DNA of 64,000 nucleotides from contig CAKVCL010000016.1 of the NCBI GenBank assembly GCA_934725855.1, forward strand, positions 1-64,000. Direction: 5' to 3'. Below the pieces are notes generated by a model that was given only the letters and a program-made list of their open reading frames with translations, was not told the DNA's origin and ran no database searches. Origin of the DNA: an uncultured Cellulosilyticum sp. GTDB lineage: Bacteria; Bacillota; Clostridia; Lachnospirales; Cellulosilyticaceae. Every line of letters starts with the position of its first letter. Position 1 is the first letter of the stretch. The translations under genes and the position numbers were made by a program. This document shows positions 46,176 to 57,110 of this stretch, piece after piece.

Positions 46176-48638
46176 ATGCCATATGGTTTTAATAAAGAAA
46201 AATTTAAAGGCGAAATATTAGACCACATTAGAAACTTCTCAAGAAAAACACTAGAAGATGCTACTCCACAAGAAATTTACCAGGCAGTTGCCTTTGCGGT
46301 TCGTGATGTCATCACTGATGAATGGATTGAAACACAAAGAGCTTACACTGCCAATTCCCCAAAGATTCTTTACTATCTTTCAATGGAATTCTTAGTAGGG
46401 CGCGCACTTGGCAATAACCTTGTAAACATGGGAATTATTGAAGATGTAGAAGAAGCTTTAAAAGAATTAAAGATTGATATTGATTTAGATGTTATTGAAG
46501 ATCAAGAACCAGATGCTGGACTTGGTAATGGAGGACTTGGTAGACTTGCAGCGTGCTTCTTAGATTCTTTATCTACCCTTTCTTATCCTGCTTATGGTTG
46601 TGGTATTCGTTATAACTATGGTATTTTTAAACAAAGAATCGAGGATGGTCGTCAAGTTGAATATCCTGATGATTGGCTTGCTAACGGTAATCCATGGGAA
46701 GTTAAACGTAATGACAATGCTCAAGAAGTTAAATTTGGCGGAACCGTTGAAACTTACCTAGATGATACAGGCCGTTTACGTTTCCTTCAAAAAGATTTTG
46801 ACTCTGTTTTAGCGATTCCATACGATATGCCAATTGTTGGTTACAAAAATGGTTATGTTAATGCCCTTAGATTATGGGATGCTGAAGCACCTCAAAAATT
46901 TGTACTTCAATTCTTTGACCAAGGAGCTTATGAAAAAGCTGTCGAACAACAAACATTAGCTAAAACTTTAGTTGAAGTCCTTTATCCTAATGATAATCAC
47001 TATAAAGGCAAGGAGCTTCGTTTAAAACAACAATATTTCTTTGTATCTGCAACGGTTCAACAAGCTGTAGCTAAATTCAAAAAATCTAATGATAGCATTT
47101 ATTCACTTCCTGAAAAAGTTGTGTTCCAGATGAATGATACCCATCCATCTATTGCTGTACCTGAACTCATGCGTATTTTACTTGATGAAGAAGGCTTAAC
47201 TTGGGAAGATGCTTTTGATATCACTTGCCGTACTTGTGCTTACACCAACCATACCATTATGATTGAAGCACTTGAAAGCTGGCCAATTGATTTATTCCAA
47301 AGATTACTTCCACGTATTTATCAAATCATTGAAGAAATTAATAGACGTTTCTGCATTGAACTTAGAGAAGTTCATCATATGCCAGAACACACCATTCACG
47401 ATATGAGCATTATTTGTGATGGTCATATCAAAATGGCTTACCTTGCAATCGTAGGTAGCTTCTCTGTAAATGGTGTAGCTGCTATTCATACAGAAATCTT
47501 AAAAACAAACGTACTTAAAAACTTCTATCAAGTTTATCCTTATAAATTCAACAACAAAACAAACGGTATTACTCAAAGACGTTGGTTAGGTCATGCCAAT
47601 AGAGGCCTTGCTAGCTTAATTAATGAAACCATTGGTGAAGGTTGGTATACTGACCTATCTGAACTTAAACAACTGATTCCTTATGCTAAGGATAAAGCAT
47701 TCGTTGAAAAATACGCAGATATCAAAAAACATAATAAGGAAAGACTTGCTCATTACGTTAAAGAGCATAATGGTATCATTTTAAATACAGATTCTATCTT
47801 TGATGTTCAAGTTAAACGTTTACATGAATACAAACGCCAACTCATGAATGTCCTTCATATTATGATGCTTTATAATGAAATCAAAGCCAATCCAAAAGGA
47901 AACTATGTACCTCGTACTTTCATCTTTGGTGCTAAGGCAGCTCCTGGTTATACAAGAGCAAAACTCATTATCAAGCTGATTAACGAAGTCGCTAACCTTG
48001 TTAATAATGATCCAGATACGAAGAACCTACTTACAGTTGTCTTTATTGAAAACTACTGTGTATCTAATGCAGAAATCATTATTCCAGCTGCTAACGTTAG
48101 TGAACAAATTTCTACAGCTAGTAAGGAAGCTTCTGGTACAAGTAATATGAAATTCATGCTTAACGGTGCCCTTACTGTAGGTACACTTGATGGCGCTAAT
48201 ATTGAAATCTTCGAAGAAGTTGGCAAAGATAATATCTTTATCTTCGGTCTTACTTGTGAAGAAGTGCTTTCACTTTATGCTTCAGGTAACTACAATCCAT
48301 GGGATATTTACAACCAAGACGAAGAAATTCGCACCGTTCTTAAAGACCTTATCAATGGTCGTATCTATCCAAAAGACTACAATATGTTCACAGAGATTTA
48401 TGAATCACTTCTTAACCGTGCCGGTAACTTAGCTGATCCATACTTTATCTTAAAAGACCTTAGAAGCTACTATAATATTCAAAAAGAAGTTGAAAAAGCT
48501 TACCTTGATCAAAAATCATGGAACGAAAAAGCAATTATCAATACAGCTTGCGCGGGTAAATTCAGTTCTGATAGAACCATTAAAGAATATGCTACTGAGA
48601 TTTGGGGACTTACACCACTTTACACTCAAAAAAAATAA
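46176..48638 (+). CDS. glgP: Glycogen/maltodextrin phosphorylase
   Basis: 820 residues. It splits alpha-1,4-glucans with phosphate to glucose 1-phosphate. LVGRALGNNLVNMG and GLGNGGLGRLAACFLDS in the N-terminal half, and the pyridoxal-phosphate segment SKEASGTSNMKFMLNGALTV near 650 in the C-terminal half, are exact family signatures. I chose ATG 46176, as GAGGAGG precedes it by 8 nt; an upstream in-frame start would add 25 non-conserved residues. A TATAAT at 46115-46120 is the probable -10. It is a single gene closed by a perfect 23-bp hairpin, so it is expressed apart from the glycogen synthesis genes. Confidence 0.96.
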   Translation: MPYGFNKEKFKGEILDHIRNFSRKTLEDATPQEIYQAVAFAVRDVITDEWIETQRAYTANSPKILYYLSMEFLVGRALGNNLVNMGIIEDVEEALKELKIDIDLDVIEDQEPDAGLGNGGLGRLAACFLDSLSTLSYPAYGCGIRYNYGIFKQRIEDGRQVEYPDDWLANGNPWEVKRNDNAQEVKFGGTVETYLDDTGRLRFLQKDFDSVLAIPYDMPIVGYKNGYVNALRLWDAEAPQKFVLQFFDQGAYEKAVEQQTLAKTLVEVLYPNDNHYKGKELRLKQQYFFVSATVQQAVAKFKKSNDSIYSLPEKVVFQMNDTHPSIAVPELMRILLDEEGLTWEDAFDITCRTCAYTNHTIMIEALESWPIDLFQRLLPRIYQIIEEINRRFCIELREVHHMPEHTIHDMSIICDGHIKMAYLAIVGSFSVNGVAAIHTEILKTNVLKNFYQVYPYKFNNKTNGITQRRWLGHANRGLASLINETIGEGWYTDLSELKQLIPYAKDKAFVEKYADIKKHNKERLAHYVKEHNGIILNTDSIFDVQVKRLHEYKRQLMNVLHIMMLYNEIKANPKGNYVPRTFIFGAKAAPGYTRAKLIIKLINEVANLVNNDPDTKNLLTVVFIENYCVSNAEIIIPAANVSEQISTASKEASGTSNMKFMLNGALTVGTLDGANIEIFEEVGKDNIFIFGLTCEEVLSLYASGNYNPWDIYNQDEEIRTVLKDLINGRIYPKDYNMFTEIYESLLNRAGNLADPYFILKDLRSYYNIQKEVEKAYLDQKSWNEKAIINTACAGKFSSDRTIKEYATEIWGLTPLYTQKK

Positions 48639-48649
48639 TTTGTATTTAA

Positions 48650-48700
48650 ACTATAAAAAGGTGGGATGGCATTAAATATGCCATCCCACCTTTTTATAGT
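48650..48700. terminator. Very strong terminator with perfect 23-bp stem
   Basis: 48650-48672 and 48678-48700 are exact reverse complements (core AAAAAGGTGGGATGGCAT) around TAAAT, symmetric so that it works on both strands. It ends glgP. Confidence 0.93.
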
Positions 48701-48810
48701 CTCTTTTCCCCTTAATTATTGCCAAAACTACATTTATTTTTTCTCTATAACGTCTTTATTTGACTATGTTATAATGAACATATATTAAAAACGAAAAGGG
48801 AGCGTGTTAT

Positions 48811-49200
48811 ATGAATCCAAAAATTTTAGTTGGTATTACTATTCAAGAAAACAGCCGTCGCTTAATTGATGAGGGTTCTAGGCTCTCTAAATCTTTAGGT
48901 GGTTCATTTCATATGCTTCATATTAGACAAGGAAATACCATTTTTGACCGTCCCGAAAGCAGTAAGTTATTAGAAGATTTATTTGCCTATGGGGGTTATC
49001 TAGGTGGTGAAGTCCATTTTATCTGTGGTGACTGCATTTCGGATGTGCTGATTCATTTTATAAAGGAAAATCATATCACGCACCTGCTAATTGGCGAAAC
49101 ACCAACTGAGGTATTAGCCTCTTCACCTTCTATCTCTGATTTAATTTCTAAAGATTTACCAGATGTGGAGCTAATTGTTTTACCAAGAGATACCCCTTAA
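48811..49200 (+). CDS. UspA-like small protein (related to the KdpD universal-stress domain)
   Basis: 129 residues. The fold signature is that of universal stress proteins: ILVGITIQENSRRLIDEGSRL, then a beta strand FHMLHI, an acidic helix and the second half VHFICGDCISDVLIHFIKEN followed by HLLIGE. The typical ATP-binding G-2x-G-9x-G(S/T) is not evident, so it may be a non-nucleotide-binding type or bind another ligand. The start has AAAAGGGAG. It has its own -10-like TATAAT (48767-48772) and is not coupled to the following gene. The role is unknown; KdpD-like domains in potassium signalling offer the closest comparison. Confidence 0.65.
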   Translation: MNPKILVGITIQENSRRLIDEGSRLSKSLGGSFHMLHIRQGNTIFDRPESSKLLEDLFAYGGYLGGEVHFICGDCISDVLIHFIKENHITHLLIGETPTEVLASSPSISDLISKDLPDVELIVLPRDTP

Positions 49201-49328
49201 TTTAACTTTTAGATGGCATAAGCTTTAAATAAGCGTCAAATATTTAGGTATTTTGTTATCTTTATGTGTCGATTGTGATATACTATAAAATAGATTAAAT
49301 ATGTTGCTTAAATGATAGGAGCTTAATA

Positions 49329-50363
49329 ATGGAAACACTCATTATTTCAAATACAAATGATTTACAAAAAGCGGCTGATCTCTTAAAAGCAGGCGGTTTA
49401 GTTGCATCTCCTACAGAAACGGTTTATGGTTTATGTGCCAATGCTCTAAATGAAGAAGCTGTGAAGAAAATCTACGTTGCCAAAGGCAGACCAAGTGATA
49501 ATCCTCTTATTGTACATATTGCTGACTTAAGTATGTTACAACCGCTTGTTAAGGAAATATCACCTATCGCTAAAACTTTAATGCGTGCGTTCTGGCCTGG
49601 GCCTATGACTTTAATTTTTAAGGCAAGTCCTCTTATTCCTAAAGTTGTAACCGGTGGACTAGATACGGTGGCTATAAGATTTCCTTCAGACCCAACGATT
49701 ACAAAACTGATTAAGACTTCTGGTTTACCATTAGCTGCACCTAGTGCCAACACTTCTGGCAAACCAAGTCCGACTAACTTTGCACGGGTTTATGAGGACT
49801 TAAATGGTAAGATTGACTGCATGATTAAAGGCGGCAGTTCTAAATTTGGCGTGGAATCCACAGTTATTGATACAACAGGTGAGATGGCTACTATTTTAAG
49901 ACCAGGTGGTATTACCTTTGAAATGTTAGAAGCAGTTCTTGGTAAGGTGATGATGGACCCTGCACTGGGTCATAAACTTAAAGCGGGTGAAGTGCCTAGA
50001 GCCCCTGGGATGAAATATACTCACTACTCTCCTAATGCAGAAGTCATTATTGTAAGAGGCACTCAAGATAAGGTCGTTGAAAAAATTAATGCACTGGTTA
50101 AAGAGGCAAGTGATAAAGGTAAAAAAGTAGGGGTTATGGCAACTGATGAGACTTTACCTTTATTCAAAGCTGAAACCGTCATTAGTGTGGGGACTGAGAA
50201 AGACCCTTCTACTATTGCTGCTAATCTTTTTGAGGTTCTGCGTGAATATGATGATGCCAAGGTAGACTTAGTTTATACTTTAGCCTTCAGTACAGAAGGT
50301 ATTGGACAGGCCATTATGAATAGGCTAGAAAAATCTGCTGGATATCATTTTATTGAAGCATAA
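49329..50363 (+). CDS. tsaC: L-threonylcarbamoyladenylate synthase (Sua5-type)
   Basis: 344 residues. It makes threonylcarbamoyl-AMP from threonine, bicarbonate and ATP for the t6A37 modification of tRNA. The YrdC domain (1-200) has GGLVASPTETVYGLCANAL, AKGRPSDNPLIVHI, VAIRFPSDP and APSANTSGKPSPT. The linker GMKYTHYSPNAEV leads to the Rossmann-like Sua5 C-terminal domain, so this is the long Sua5 form. A GATAGGAG site precedes ATG 49329. It opens the housekeeping run tsaC, rpiB, upp, tagO found in many Clostridia. Confidence 0.95.
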   Translation: METLIISNTNDLQKAADLLKAGGLVASPTETVYGLCANALNEEAVKKIYVAKGRPSDNPLIVHIADLSMLQPLVKEISPIAKTLMRAFWPGPMTLIFKASPLIPKVVTGGLDTVAIRFPSDPTITKLIKTSGLPLAAPSANTSGKPSPTNFARVYEDLNGKIDCMIKGGSSKFGVESTVIDTTGEMATILRPGGITFEMLEAVLGKVMMDPALGHKLKAGEVPRAPGMKYTHYSPNAEVIIVRGTQDKVVEKINALVKEASDKGKKVGVMATDETLPLFKAETVISVGTEKDPSTIAANLFEVLREYDDAKVDLVYTLAFSTEGIGQAIMNRLEKSAGYHFIEA

Positions 50364-50456
50364 ATTTTTTTGTCTATTTATAAATTAGTAAATTATATTA
50401 TAGTGGTAAATGGACAAATTTATTTTAATAAATTTTATAATTTTTGGAGGCGTATT

Positions 50457-51562
<1,106 letters not shown>

Positions 51563-51575
51563 TTTATGCAAAATG

Positions 51576-51615
51576 AGCACCGGTTGTCCTCGGTTGACAA
51601 TTCGGTGCTTTTGTT
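51576..51615 (+). terminator. Terminator after upp
   Basis: AGCACCG (51576-51582) pairs with CGGTGCT (51603-51609), extended by TTGTC/GACAA inside, followed by TTTTGTT. It separates upp from tagO. Confidence 0.85.
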
Positions 51616-51753
51616 ATAAAACTGTATATGAGTGTGTAGATTAATAAGCAAATCTCATACTGATAAATAAATTTGTGAATACATGTTACAAGGTGAGTAA
51701 ACACTAATACTACTCATATGTTATTTACATATTGAAGGAGATGAAAAACTACC

Positions 51754-52815
51754 ATGGGCAATATAAATTATACGATTTTATATGCTATTGCCTTTGTCTT
51801 AGCGTTTTTAATTGCATTTTTCGTAACACCTCTGGCGAAAAAGATTGCTTTTAAAGTTGGGGCAATTGCGAAACCTAGAAAACGAGATATGCACACCAAA
51901 CCAATTCCTCGAATGGGTGGTATTGCAATATTCAGTGGGTTTATGATAACTTTCTTATGCGTTATTTGGTATTTACCAATCATTAATCTGAAACAAGTTG
52001 TCGGTATCTTTGTAGGATGCAGTATTATTTTCTTATTAGGATTTTTTGATGATATTTATGAGCTTCCAGCTAAGCCTAAGTTTTTAATTCAGATTTTAGC
52101 GGCAACGATTGTAGCGCTTTGTGGCATTCGTATTGATTTCTTTACGATTCCATTTATCGGAACAAGTGAGCAGTCTATTCATATGTTTGCGATTCCTGCT
52201 ACTGTCATTTGGATTGTTGGGATTACTAATGCCGTTAACTTAATTGATGGCTTAGATGGCTTAGCCGCTGGTGTTTCTTCTATTGCTTCTTTGTGTTTAA
52301 TGGTTTTATCCATTTACGCAGGCTTTCCACCTGGGGCACTGCTTACTGCTACTCTTGCAGGCGCTTGTATTGGTTTCTTACCTTATAACTTCAATCCTGC
52401 TTCTATTTTTATGGGAGATACTGGTTCTACCTTCCTTGGTTTTACCCTAGGTATTACTTCCGTTATGGGGCTTCTTAAAGGCTATACCATTGCAACCATC
52501 TTTGTTGCTGTATTAGTGCTTGGGCTTCCAATCTTCGACACAAGCTTTGCCATCATTCGAAGATTCCTCGCAGGTAGACCCATTATGTCACCTGACCGTG
52601 GTCATTTACATCATCGTTTGGTAGACCATGGCTACTCACAAAAACAAGCCGTTGTTACCTTATATGGTATTAGCGGTGTTCTCGGTCTATTAGCCATTGC
52701 CTTTTTTAATGGGGACTTAAAATTTGCTGTTTTAATCTTTATTTTTATGGGCATATTACTCTACTACACAGCCAAAACAATGTCCTCTCATCCTAAGGAC
52801 AAAGAATCCGAATAA
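51754..52815 (+). CDS. tagO: Undecaprenyl-phosphate N-acetylglucosaminyl-1-phosphate transferase
   Basis: 353 residues with about eleven membrane helices. It links GlcNAc 1-phosphate from UDP-GlcNAc to undecaprenyl phosphate, the first step of wall teichoic acid and similar glycans. The active-site loops are present: HTKPIPRMGGIAIF, the Asp pair in LGFFDDIYELP, NAVNLIDGLDGLAAG, NPASIFMGDTGSTFLG and the His-rich SPDRGHLHHRLVDHG. GAAGGAG precedes ATG 51754. Its stop codon abuts a terminator. The rpiB-upp-tagO order is a conserved clostridial neighbourhood. Confidence 0.95.
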   Translation: MGNINYTILYAIAFVLAFLIAFFVTPLAKKIAFKVGAIAKPRKRDMHTKPIPRMGGIAIFSGFMITFLCVIWYLPIINLKQVVGIFVGCSIIFLLGFFDDIYELPAKPKFLIQILAATIVALCGIRIDFFTIPFIGTSEQSIHMFAIPATVIWIVGITNAVNLIDGLDGLAAGVSSIASLCLMVLSIYAGFPPGALLTATLAGACIGFLPYNFNPASIFMGDTGSTFLGFTLGITSVMGLLKGYTIATIFVAVLVLGLPIFDTSFAIIRRFLAGRPIMSPDRGHLHHRLVDHGYSQKQAVVTLYGISGVLGLLAIAFFNGDLKFAVLIFIFMGILLYYTAKTMSSHPKDKESE

Positions 52816-52845
52816 AAAACTCCTTTTCTAAGGAGTTTTTTTTAT
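52814..52845 (+). terminator. Terminator overlapping the tagO stop codon
   Basis: AAAAAACTCCTT (52814-52825) pairs with AAGGAGTTTTTT (52830-52841) around TTCT, with further T. The stem begins within the tagO stop codon. Confidence 0.88.
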
Positions 52846-52922
52846 TGAAATCTCACTCTTTATAAAAAAATTTTCTGGTGATATACTAACTTTATATGAA
52901 TGAATAAAGGAGCTCTTTACTA

Positions 52923-53918
52923 ATGCCAGATATTATCACCCATTATGTTTTTGGTTTAGATACCGCACATTATCTAAAAAATACGTCACTTTACCCTATC
53001 CTTAAAGAAAATGCAGATTTATTTTTCATTGGCTTGCAAGGTCCTGACCCCATCTACTATCATCGTTTCAGACAAAAAGATAGTAAATTCTCTATTGGTT
53101 CTAAAATGCATACTGAAAAAACAGGCGACTTTTTAATCTCCGCTTTATGTCATCTCAAAAAATATGAACCAACGAGTAAAGAATTTGGAACATGCTTAAG
53201 CTTTTTATGTGGATTTATCTGTCATTATATTCTAGATTCTATGACCCATCCTTATATCTTCTATTTAGGAGGGCGTTACTTAGAGGGAGTTCCTGAAACC
53301 CATAAATATATGGGACTACATCGAAAAATTGAACTGGCTATTGATAGTATTTTATGTGAAGAACGTTTTTCTATAAAAAGTTCTCAGTTTAAAGTGCATA
53401 AAACCATCTTAAAACCTACTAAAATTCCAGACAGCATTCTAACGATGTTTGATGATGTTTTATTTTTAAGTTATGGCATTAATGGAGGCGGAAAACTTTA
53501 CGAGGAGTCTTATCACGATTTTAAAACTTACTTTAAGCTCACTTACGACCATCTGGGTACAAAAAAGGCGATCTCTTCCTTGATTTCACCTGCCTTACCA
53601 AAGTCTATAGCTCCTTTTTTGCAGTCTTTCTCTTACTTTAATTGCTTAAACCCAGCCTTTGATTATATGAATCGCTCTAAGCATGTATGGCTTCATCCTG
53701 TAACAGGTAATGTCTATACTTTTAGCTTTTATGATTTACTTAGAAATGCAGCTAAAAAGAGTACATTTATTCTTCAAGCCACTTATGACTTCGTTTACTC
53801 TCAAATTTCTGCTGAAGATATTAGAAAGCTGCTCCCTAATATTTCTTATTTGACAGGGTTACTAGCCGAAGATACCAGACCTATGAAATATATAAGTAAT
53901 GAGTATACACTTTTATAA
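52923..53918 (+). CDS. Zinc-dependent phospholipase C-like protein
   Basis: 331 residues. The N-terminal half matches the zinc-dependent phospholipase C fold: PDIITHYVFGLDTA, FFIGLQGPDPIYYHRF, KMHTEKTGDFLISAL and FICHYILDSMTHPYIFY, with His and Asp residues that bind the zinc cluster. There is no signal peptide, so unlike the secreted toxins it acts in the cytoplasm; the substrate is unknown and no membrane segment is clear. An AAAGGAG site precedes ATG 52923. It stands alone between two terminators. Confidence 0.8.
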   Translation: MPDIITHYVFGLDTAHYLKNTSLYPILKENADLFFIGLQGPDPIYYHRFRQKDSKFSIGSKMHTEKTGDFLISALCHLKKYEPTSKEFGTCLSFLCGFICHYILDSMTHPYIFYLGGRYLEGVPETHKYMGLHRKIELAIDSILCEERFSIKSSQFKVHKTILKPTKIPDSILTMFDDVLFLSYGINGGGKLYEESYHDFKTYFKLTYDHLGTKKAISSLISPALPKSIAPFLQSFSYFNCLNPAFDYMNRSKHVWLHPVTGNVYTFSFYDLLRNAAKKSTFILQATYDFVYSQISAEDIRKLLPNISYLTGLLAEDTRPMKYISNEYTLL

Positions 53919-53962
53919 TGAAGCTCCCTTACTCAATCCTTAAAGTAAAACTTTAACGATAT

Positions 53963-54012
53963 AAAACAAAAAAGACTAAAGTAAACCGTTCCTTTAGTCT
54001 TTTTTGTTTTTG
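53963..54012. terminator. Bidirectional terminator between convergent genes
   Basis: AAAACAAAAAAGACTAAAG (53963-53981) pairs with CTTTAGTCTTTTTTGTTTT (53992-54010) perfectly, giving U-runs both ways. It serves the phospholipase-like gene and the PilZ gene. Confidence 0.9.
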
Positions 54013-54021
54013 CCTTTATTT

Positions 54022-54675
54022 CTATGACTTACCAGGTGTTTGCTGCAATCTCTTCTTCGCTTGAAGCGTAATTTCTTTGACTGCTAGAACAATTGTATTT
54101 TGACTTTTCTTGTCAATATTTTTAAACTGACACCTTATGATATAAACATCTTTTTCTTCATCATACCTTTGCTCAATCAGTCTAGCTGTTAAAGCTAAAT
54201 TTTTCTTTAAAAGAACAAATTCTATTCCAAATTCATCGGTCCCAATTTTATCTTTACATTGGAATTTTGCACCTGAACCTGAAATATTAATGAGTATACC
54301 TTCTTGCTCAAAGTCTGTTTTAACGACAATTGGCCTTCTATAAGGTACTCTTTTAAACTGTCTTTCATTGACCTTATAAAGTTTAGATATTCTCATCGTA
54401 TAATATCCTGGCTCGTTTGTAATAGGAGTCACTACAACTTCTCCTGAATACTTTAAAAATTCAATATCAACATTACCTTTTAGTTCTATAACTATTTTTT
54501 TAAAAGAAGAAAATCCATTACGCTCACCTGTTTCAGCAAGAATCTTATATTTTTCTCTCCCTATTTTCCCTTTGATAATGATTGGAATCATATATTTATT
54601 GTCTGCTATTAATCTTGTCTCTAATCCTAGCTTAAATACTTGACTTACTAAGTGTTCTGGAACTAATTCATACAT
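54022..54675 (-). CDS. PilZ-domain protein, probable cyclic di-GMP receptor
   Basis: 217 residues from ATG 54675, directly after GAGGGAGACAGGG; a GTG at 54690 would include the ribosome site. The N-terminal YcgR-like beta domain (1-100) precedes a PilZ domain with the c-di-GMP signatures RVPYRR (RxxxR) and NISGSG (NxSxxG), both complete. Proteins with this two-domain layout slow flagellar motors or tune the cell surface when c-di-GMP is high. It lies 39 bp after the hydratase gene in the same direction, possibly co-transcribed, without an obvious functional link. Confidence 0.88.
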   Translation of the reverse strand: MYELVPEHLVSQVFKLGLETRLIADNKYMIPIIIKGKIGREKYKILAETGERNGFSSFKKIVIELKGNVDIEFLKYSGEVVVTPITNEPGYYTMRISKLYKVNERQFKRVPYRRPIVVKTDFEQEGILINISGSGAKFQCKDKIGTDEFGIEFVLLKKNLALTARLIEQRYDEEKDVYIIRCQFKNIDKKSQNTIVLAVKEITLQAKKRLQQTPGKS

Positions 54676-54714
54676 CCCTGTCTCCCTCACATTAAACCGG
54701 ATTCTACTACTCGT

Positions 54715-57006
54715 TTAATCTCTATAGTAGTTGATTAAGCAGCCTGCTAAAATAATGTCTCTTTCATCATCTGTTAGATCTTTAAGCGTTAATTGAGTGG
54801 TCTTAACTGTATCTCCTAATATGTAAGCTTTGATTTGGGTTGTTTTATTTTTAACTGCTGCTCTAATACCTGGGACAAAAATAAAGTCACCCTCTTTGAA
54901 ATTTAAGTCTTGCTCTAATGTGAAAGGTACCATACCCCAGTTAATAAGGTTTGAACGATATCTCTTAGTTGCATATTCTTTTGCAATATTTGCCCATCCA
55001 CCAAGTACTTTTTGGCAAGATGCTGCTTGCTCACGAGCTGAACCGTCTCCCGGTTTATTTGCATAAATGGTGCTTCCTACACCTGTTGCTTTTTCATCAA
55101 TGGCTTCAAAACCTGAAATTTTCTTAATTTGCTCGAAGGCTACTTTAACTTCCTCTAAAGCGTCTGATGGACTTTCCCCTGCAAGTCTTGCTTTTTCTGC
55201 TTTTTGCACTTCTTTTGCACGTCCTACATATTCTGGTACACGTCTTGAAAGAGTAAATTCAGCCAAACGAAGTGGATTTGAACGGAAGCTTGAGGTTTCT
55301 CCTGATGGAATGAGTTCATCTGTTGTGGTTACGTCATCATGAATTTCTGCGACAACCTTTAATAATAAGTCTTCTGTAAGATGAGACATTTCTGGCCAGT
55401 CTGTGATGTTTGGTCCAAATTTAAGCTCAGCACTTGGGGCTGGCTTACCTGCTCCGAAGTAGCAACGTTTTTCATAGATGGATTTGTCAAAGAAATATTT
55501 TGGTTTTGTGAAGTTGACATCAAGGTCTGTAGCTGCTGTGAGTTTACCACCATTTAATGCTGTGGTTGCAATACTACGTGCATCCATTAATGCAACGCCT
55601 GAAAGTTGACCTTCACCTGGTTTAGAACCTTCACGGTTAGGGAAGTTACGTGTAGAGTGACGGATGCTAAGTCCATTATTTGGAGGCACATCTCCAGCAC
55701 CGAAGCATGGACCACAGAAGGCTGTACGAACGGTTGCACCTGCTGCCATAAGGTCAGCAATAGAACCATTTTTAACAAGCTGCATAAAGGTTGGTTGACT
55801 AGATGGGTACACACTAAGTGCAAATTCATCTGCTCCAATATCATGTCCTCTTAAAATATCAGCTGCATCGCAGATATTATCATAAGTCCCACCTGCGCAA
55901 CCTGCGATCACCCCTTGTTGCACCATAAGACTGCCATTTTTAATTTTATCTCTTAAAGTGAATTTTACTTTGCTGCCAAATTTAGCTTCTGCTTCTGCTT
56001 CTACTTGACCTAAGATTTCATCAAGGTTACCATTTAATTCTTCAATCGTATAAGTATTGCTTGGGTGGAATGGCAATGCAATGGTAGGTTTTATTTTTGA
56101 AAGATCTATCACGATTGCACCATCATAGTAAGCTACTTTGCCTGGTTCAAGCTTCTTGTAAGCTTCTTTTCTACCGTGCATTTCAAAGTATTCTTCAACT
56201 TTTTCATCCGTTATCCAGATAGATGAAAGACAAGTGGTTTCTGTGGTCATAACATCTATACCATTACGATATTCTACGTTAAGGTTAGCGATGCCATCCC
56301 CAACGAATTCCATGACTTTATTTTTAACATAGCCATTTTTAAAGACTTCACCAATAATCGTTAAAGCAACGTCTTGTGGGCCTACCCCTGAATTTGGTTT
56401 ACCTGTTAAATAAACAGCTACAACGCCTGGACGATTGATATCATACGTTTTATTAAGGAGTTGTTTAGCAAGCTCCCCGCCACCTTCACCAATTGCCATC
56501 GTACCAAGAGCACCATATCTTGTATGACTGTCAGAACCTAAAATCATTTTGCCACAGCCACTCATCATTTCACGCATATATTGATGAATAACCGCTTGGT
56601 GAGCTGGCACATAGATCCCACCATATTTTTTAGCTGCTGAAAGTCCAAACATATGGTCATCTTCATTGATTGTTCCACCTACAGCACAAAGACTGTTATG
56701 ACAGTTTGTAAGCACATATGGAAGTGGAAAGGCTTTAAGCCCACTTGCTCTTGCTGTTTGAATAATTCCTACGTATGTAATATCATGGGATGCCATTGCA
56801 TCAAACTTAATTTTAAGTTTGTTCATATTGTCTGATGTATTATGTGCTTTTAAGATACCATAAGCCATTGTATTTTGGGCAAGTGCTTCTTTGTCTGCAC
56901 CCTCTACACCATATTTTTGTTTAAGTTCTTCTGCTACATTTGCATGATCACTTACTAGTTCTTTACCATTTACTAAGTAAGCACCGCCTTCATATAATTT
57001 AATCAC
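54715..57006 (-). CDS. Aconitase-family hydratase (YbhJ-like)
   Basis: 763 residues. The core of an aconitase is present: [21 protein letters not shown] (substrate Ser/His), the 4Fe-4S cysteines in [10 protein letters not shown] and [28 protein letters not shown], and the swivelling C-terminal domain with [13 protein letters not shown]. It differs from classic AcnA in length and in the active-site neighbourhood, as in the YbhJ subgroup, so its natural substrate may not be citrate. The start ATG 57006 has GGAGG. It is followed closely by the PilZ gene. There are no citrate-cycle genes beside it. Confidence 0.82.
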   Translation of the reverse strand: MIKLYEGGAYLVNGKELVSDHANVAEELKQKYGVEGADKEALAQNTMAYGILKAHNTSDNMNKLKIKFDAMASHDITYVGIIQTARASGLKAFPLPYVLTNCHNSLCAVGGTINEDDHMFGLSAAKKYGGIYVPAHQAVIHQYMREMMSGCGKMILGSDSHTRYGALGTMAIGEGGGELAKQLLNKTYDINRPGVVAVYLTGKPNSGVGPQDVALTIIGEVFKNGYVKNKVMEFVGDGIANLNVEYRNGIDVMTTETTCLSSIWITDEKVEEYFEMHGRKEAYKKLEPGKVAYYDGAIVIDLSKIKPTIALPFHPSNTYTIEELNGNLDEILGQVEAEAEAKFGSKVKFTLRDKIKNGSLMVQQGVIAGCAGGTYDNICDAADILRGHDIGADEFALSVYPSSQPTFMQLVKNGSIADLMAAGATVRTAFCGPCFGAGDVPPNNGLSIRHSTRNFPNREGSKPGEGQLSGVALMDARSIATTALNGGKLTAATDLDVNFTKPKYFFDKSIYEKRCYFGAGKPAPSAELKFGPNITDWPEMSHLTEDLLLKVVAEIHDDVTTTDELIPSGETSSFRSNPLRLAEFTLSRRVPEYVGRAKEVQKAEKARLAGESPSDALEEVKVAFEQIKKISGFEAIDEKATGVGSTIYANKPGDGSAREQAASCQKVLGGWANIAKEYATKRYRSNLINWGMVPFTLEQDLNFKEGDFIFVPGIRAAVKNKTTQIKAYILGDTVKTTQLTLKDLTDDERDIILAGCLINYYRD

Positions 57007-57110
57007 TTCATTTCCTCCAATTCAAAATATTTATATTTAACTAGTATATTTATTCTAAATTATAACACAATAGCTTCTTTTCTCCTATATCTAGAGCATA
57101 TCTTTGCCCA

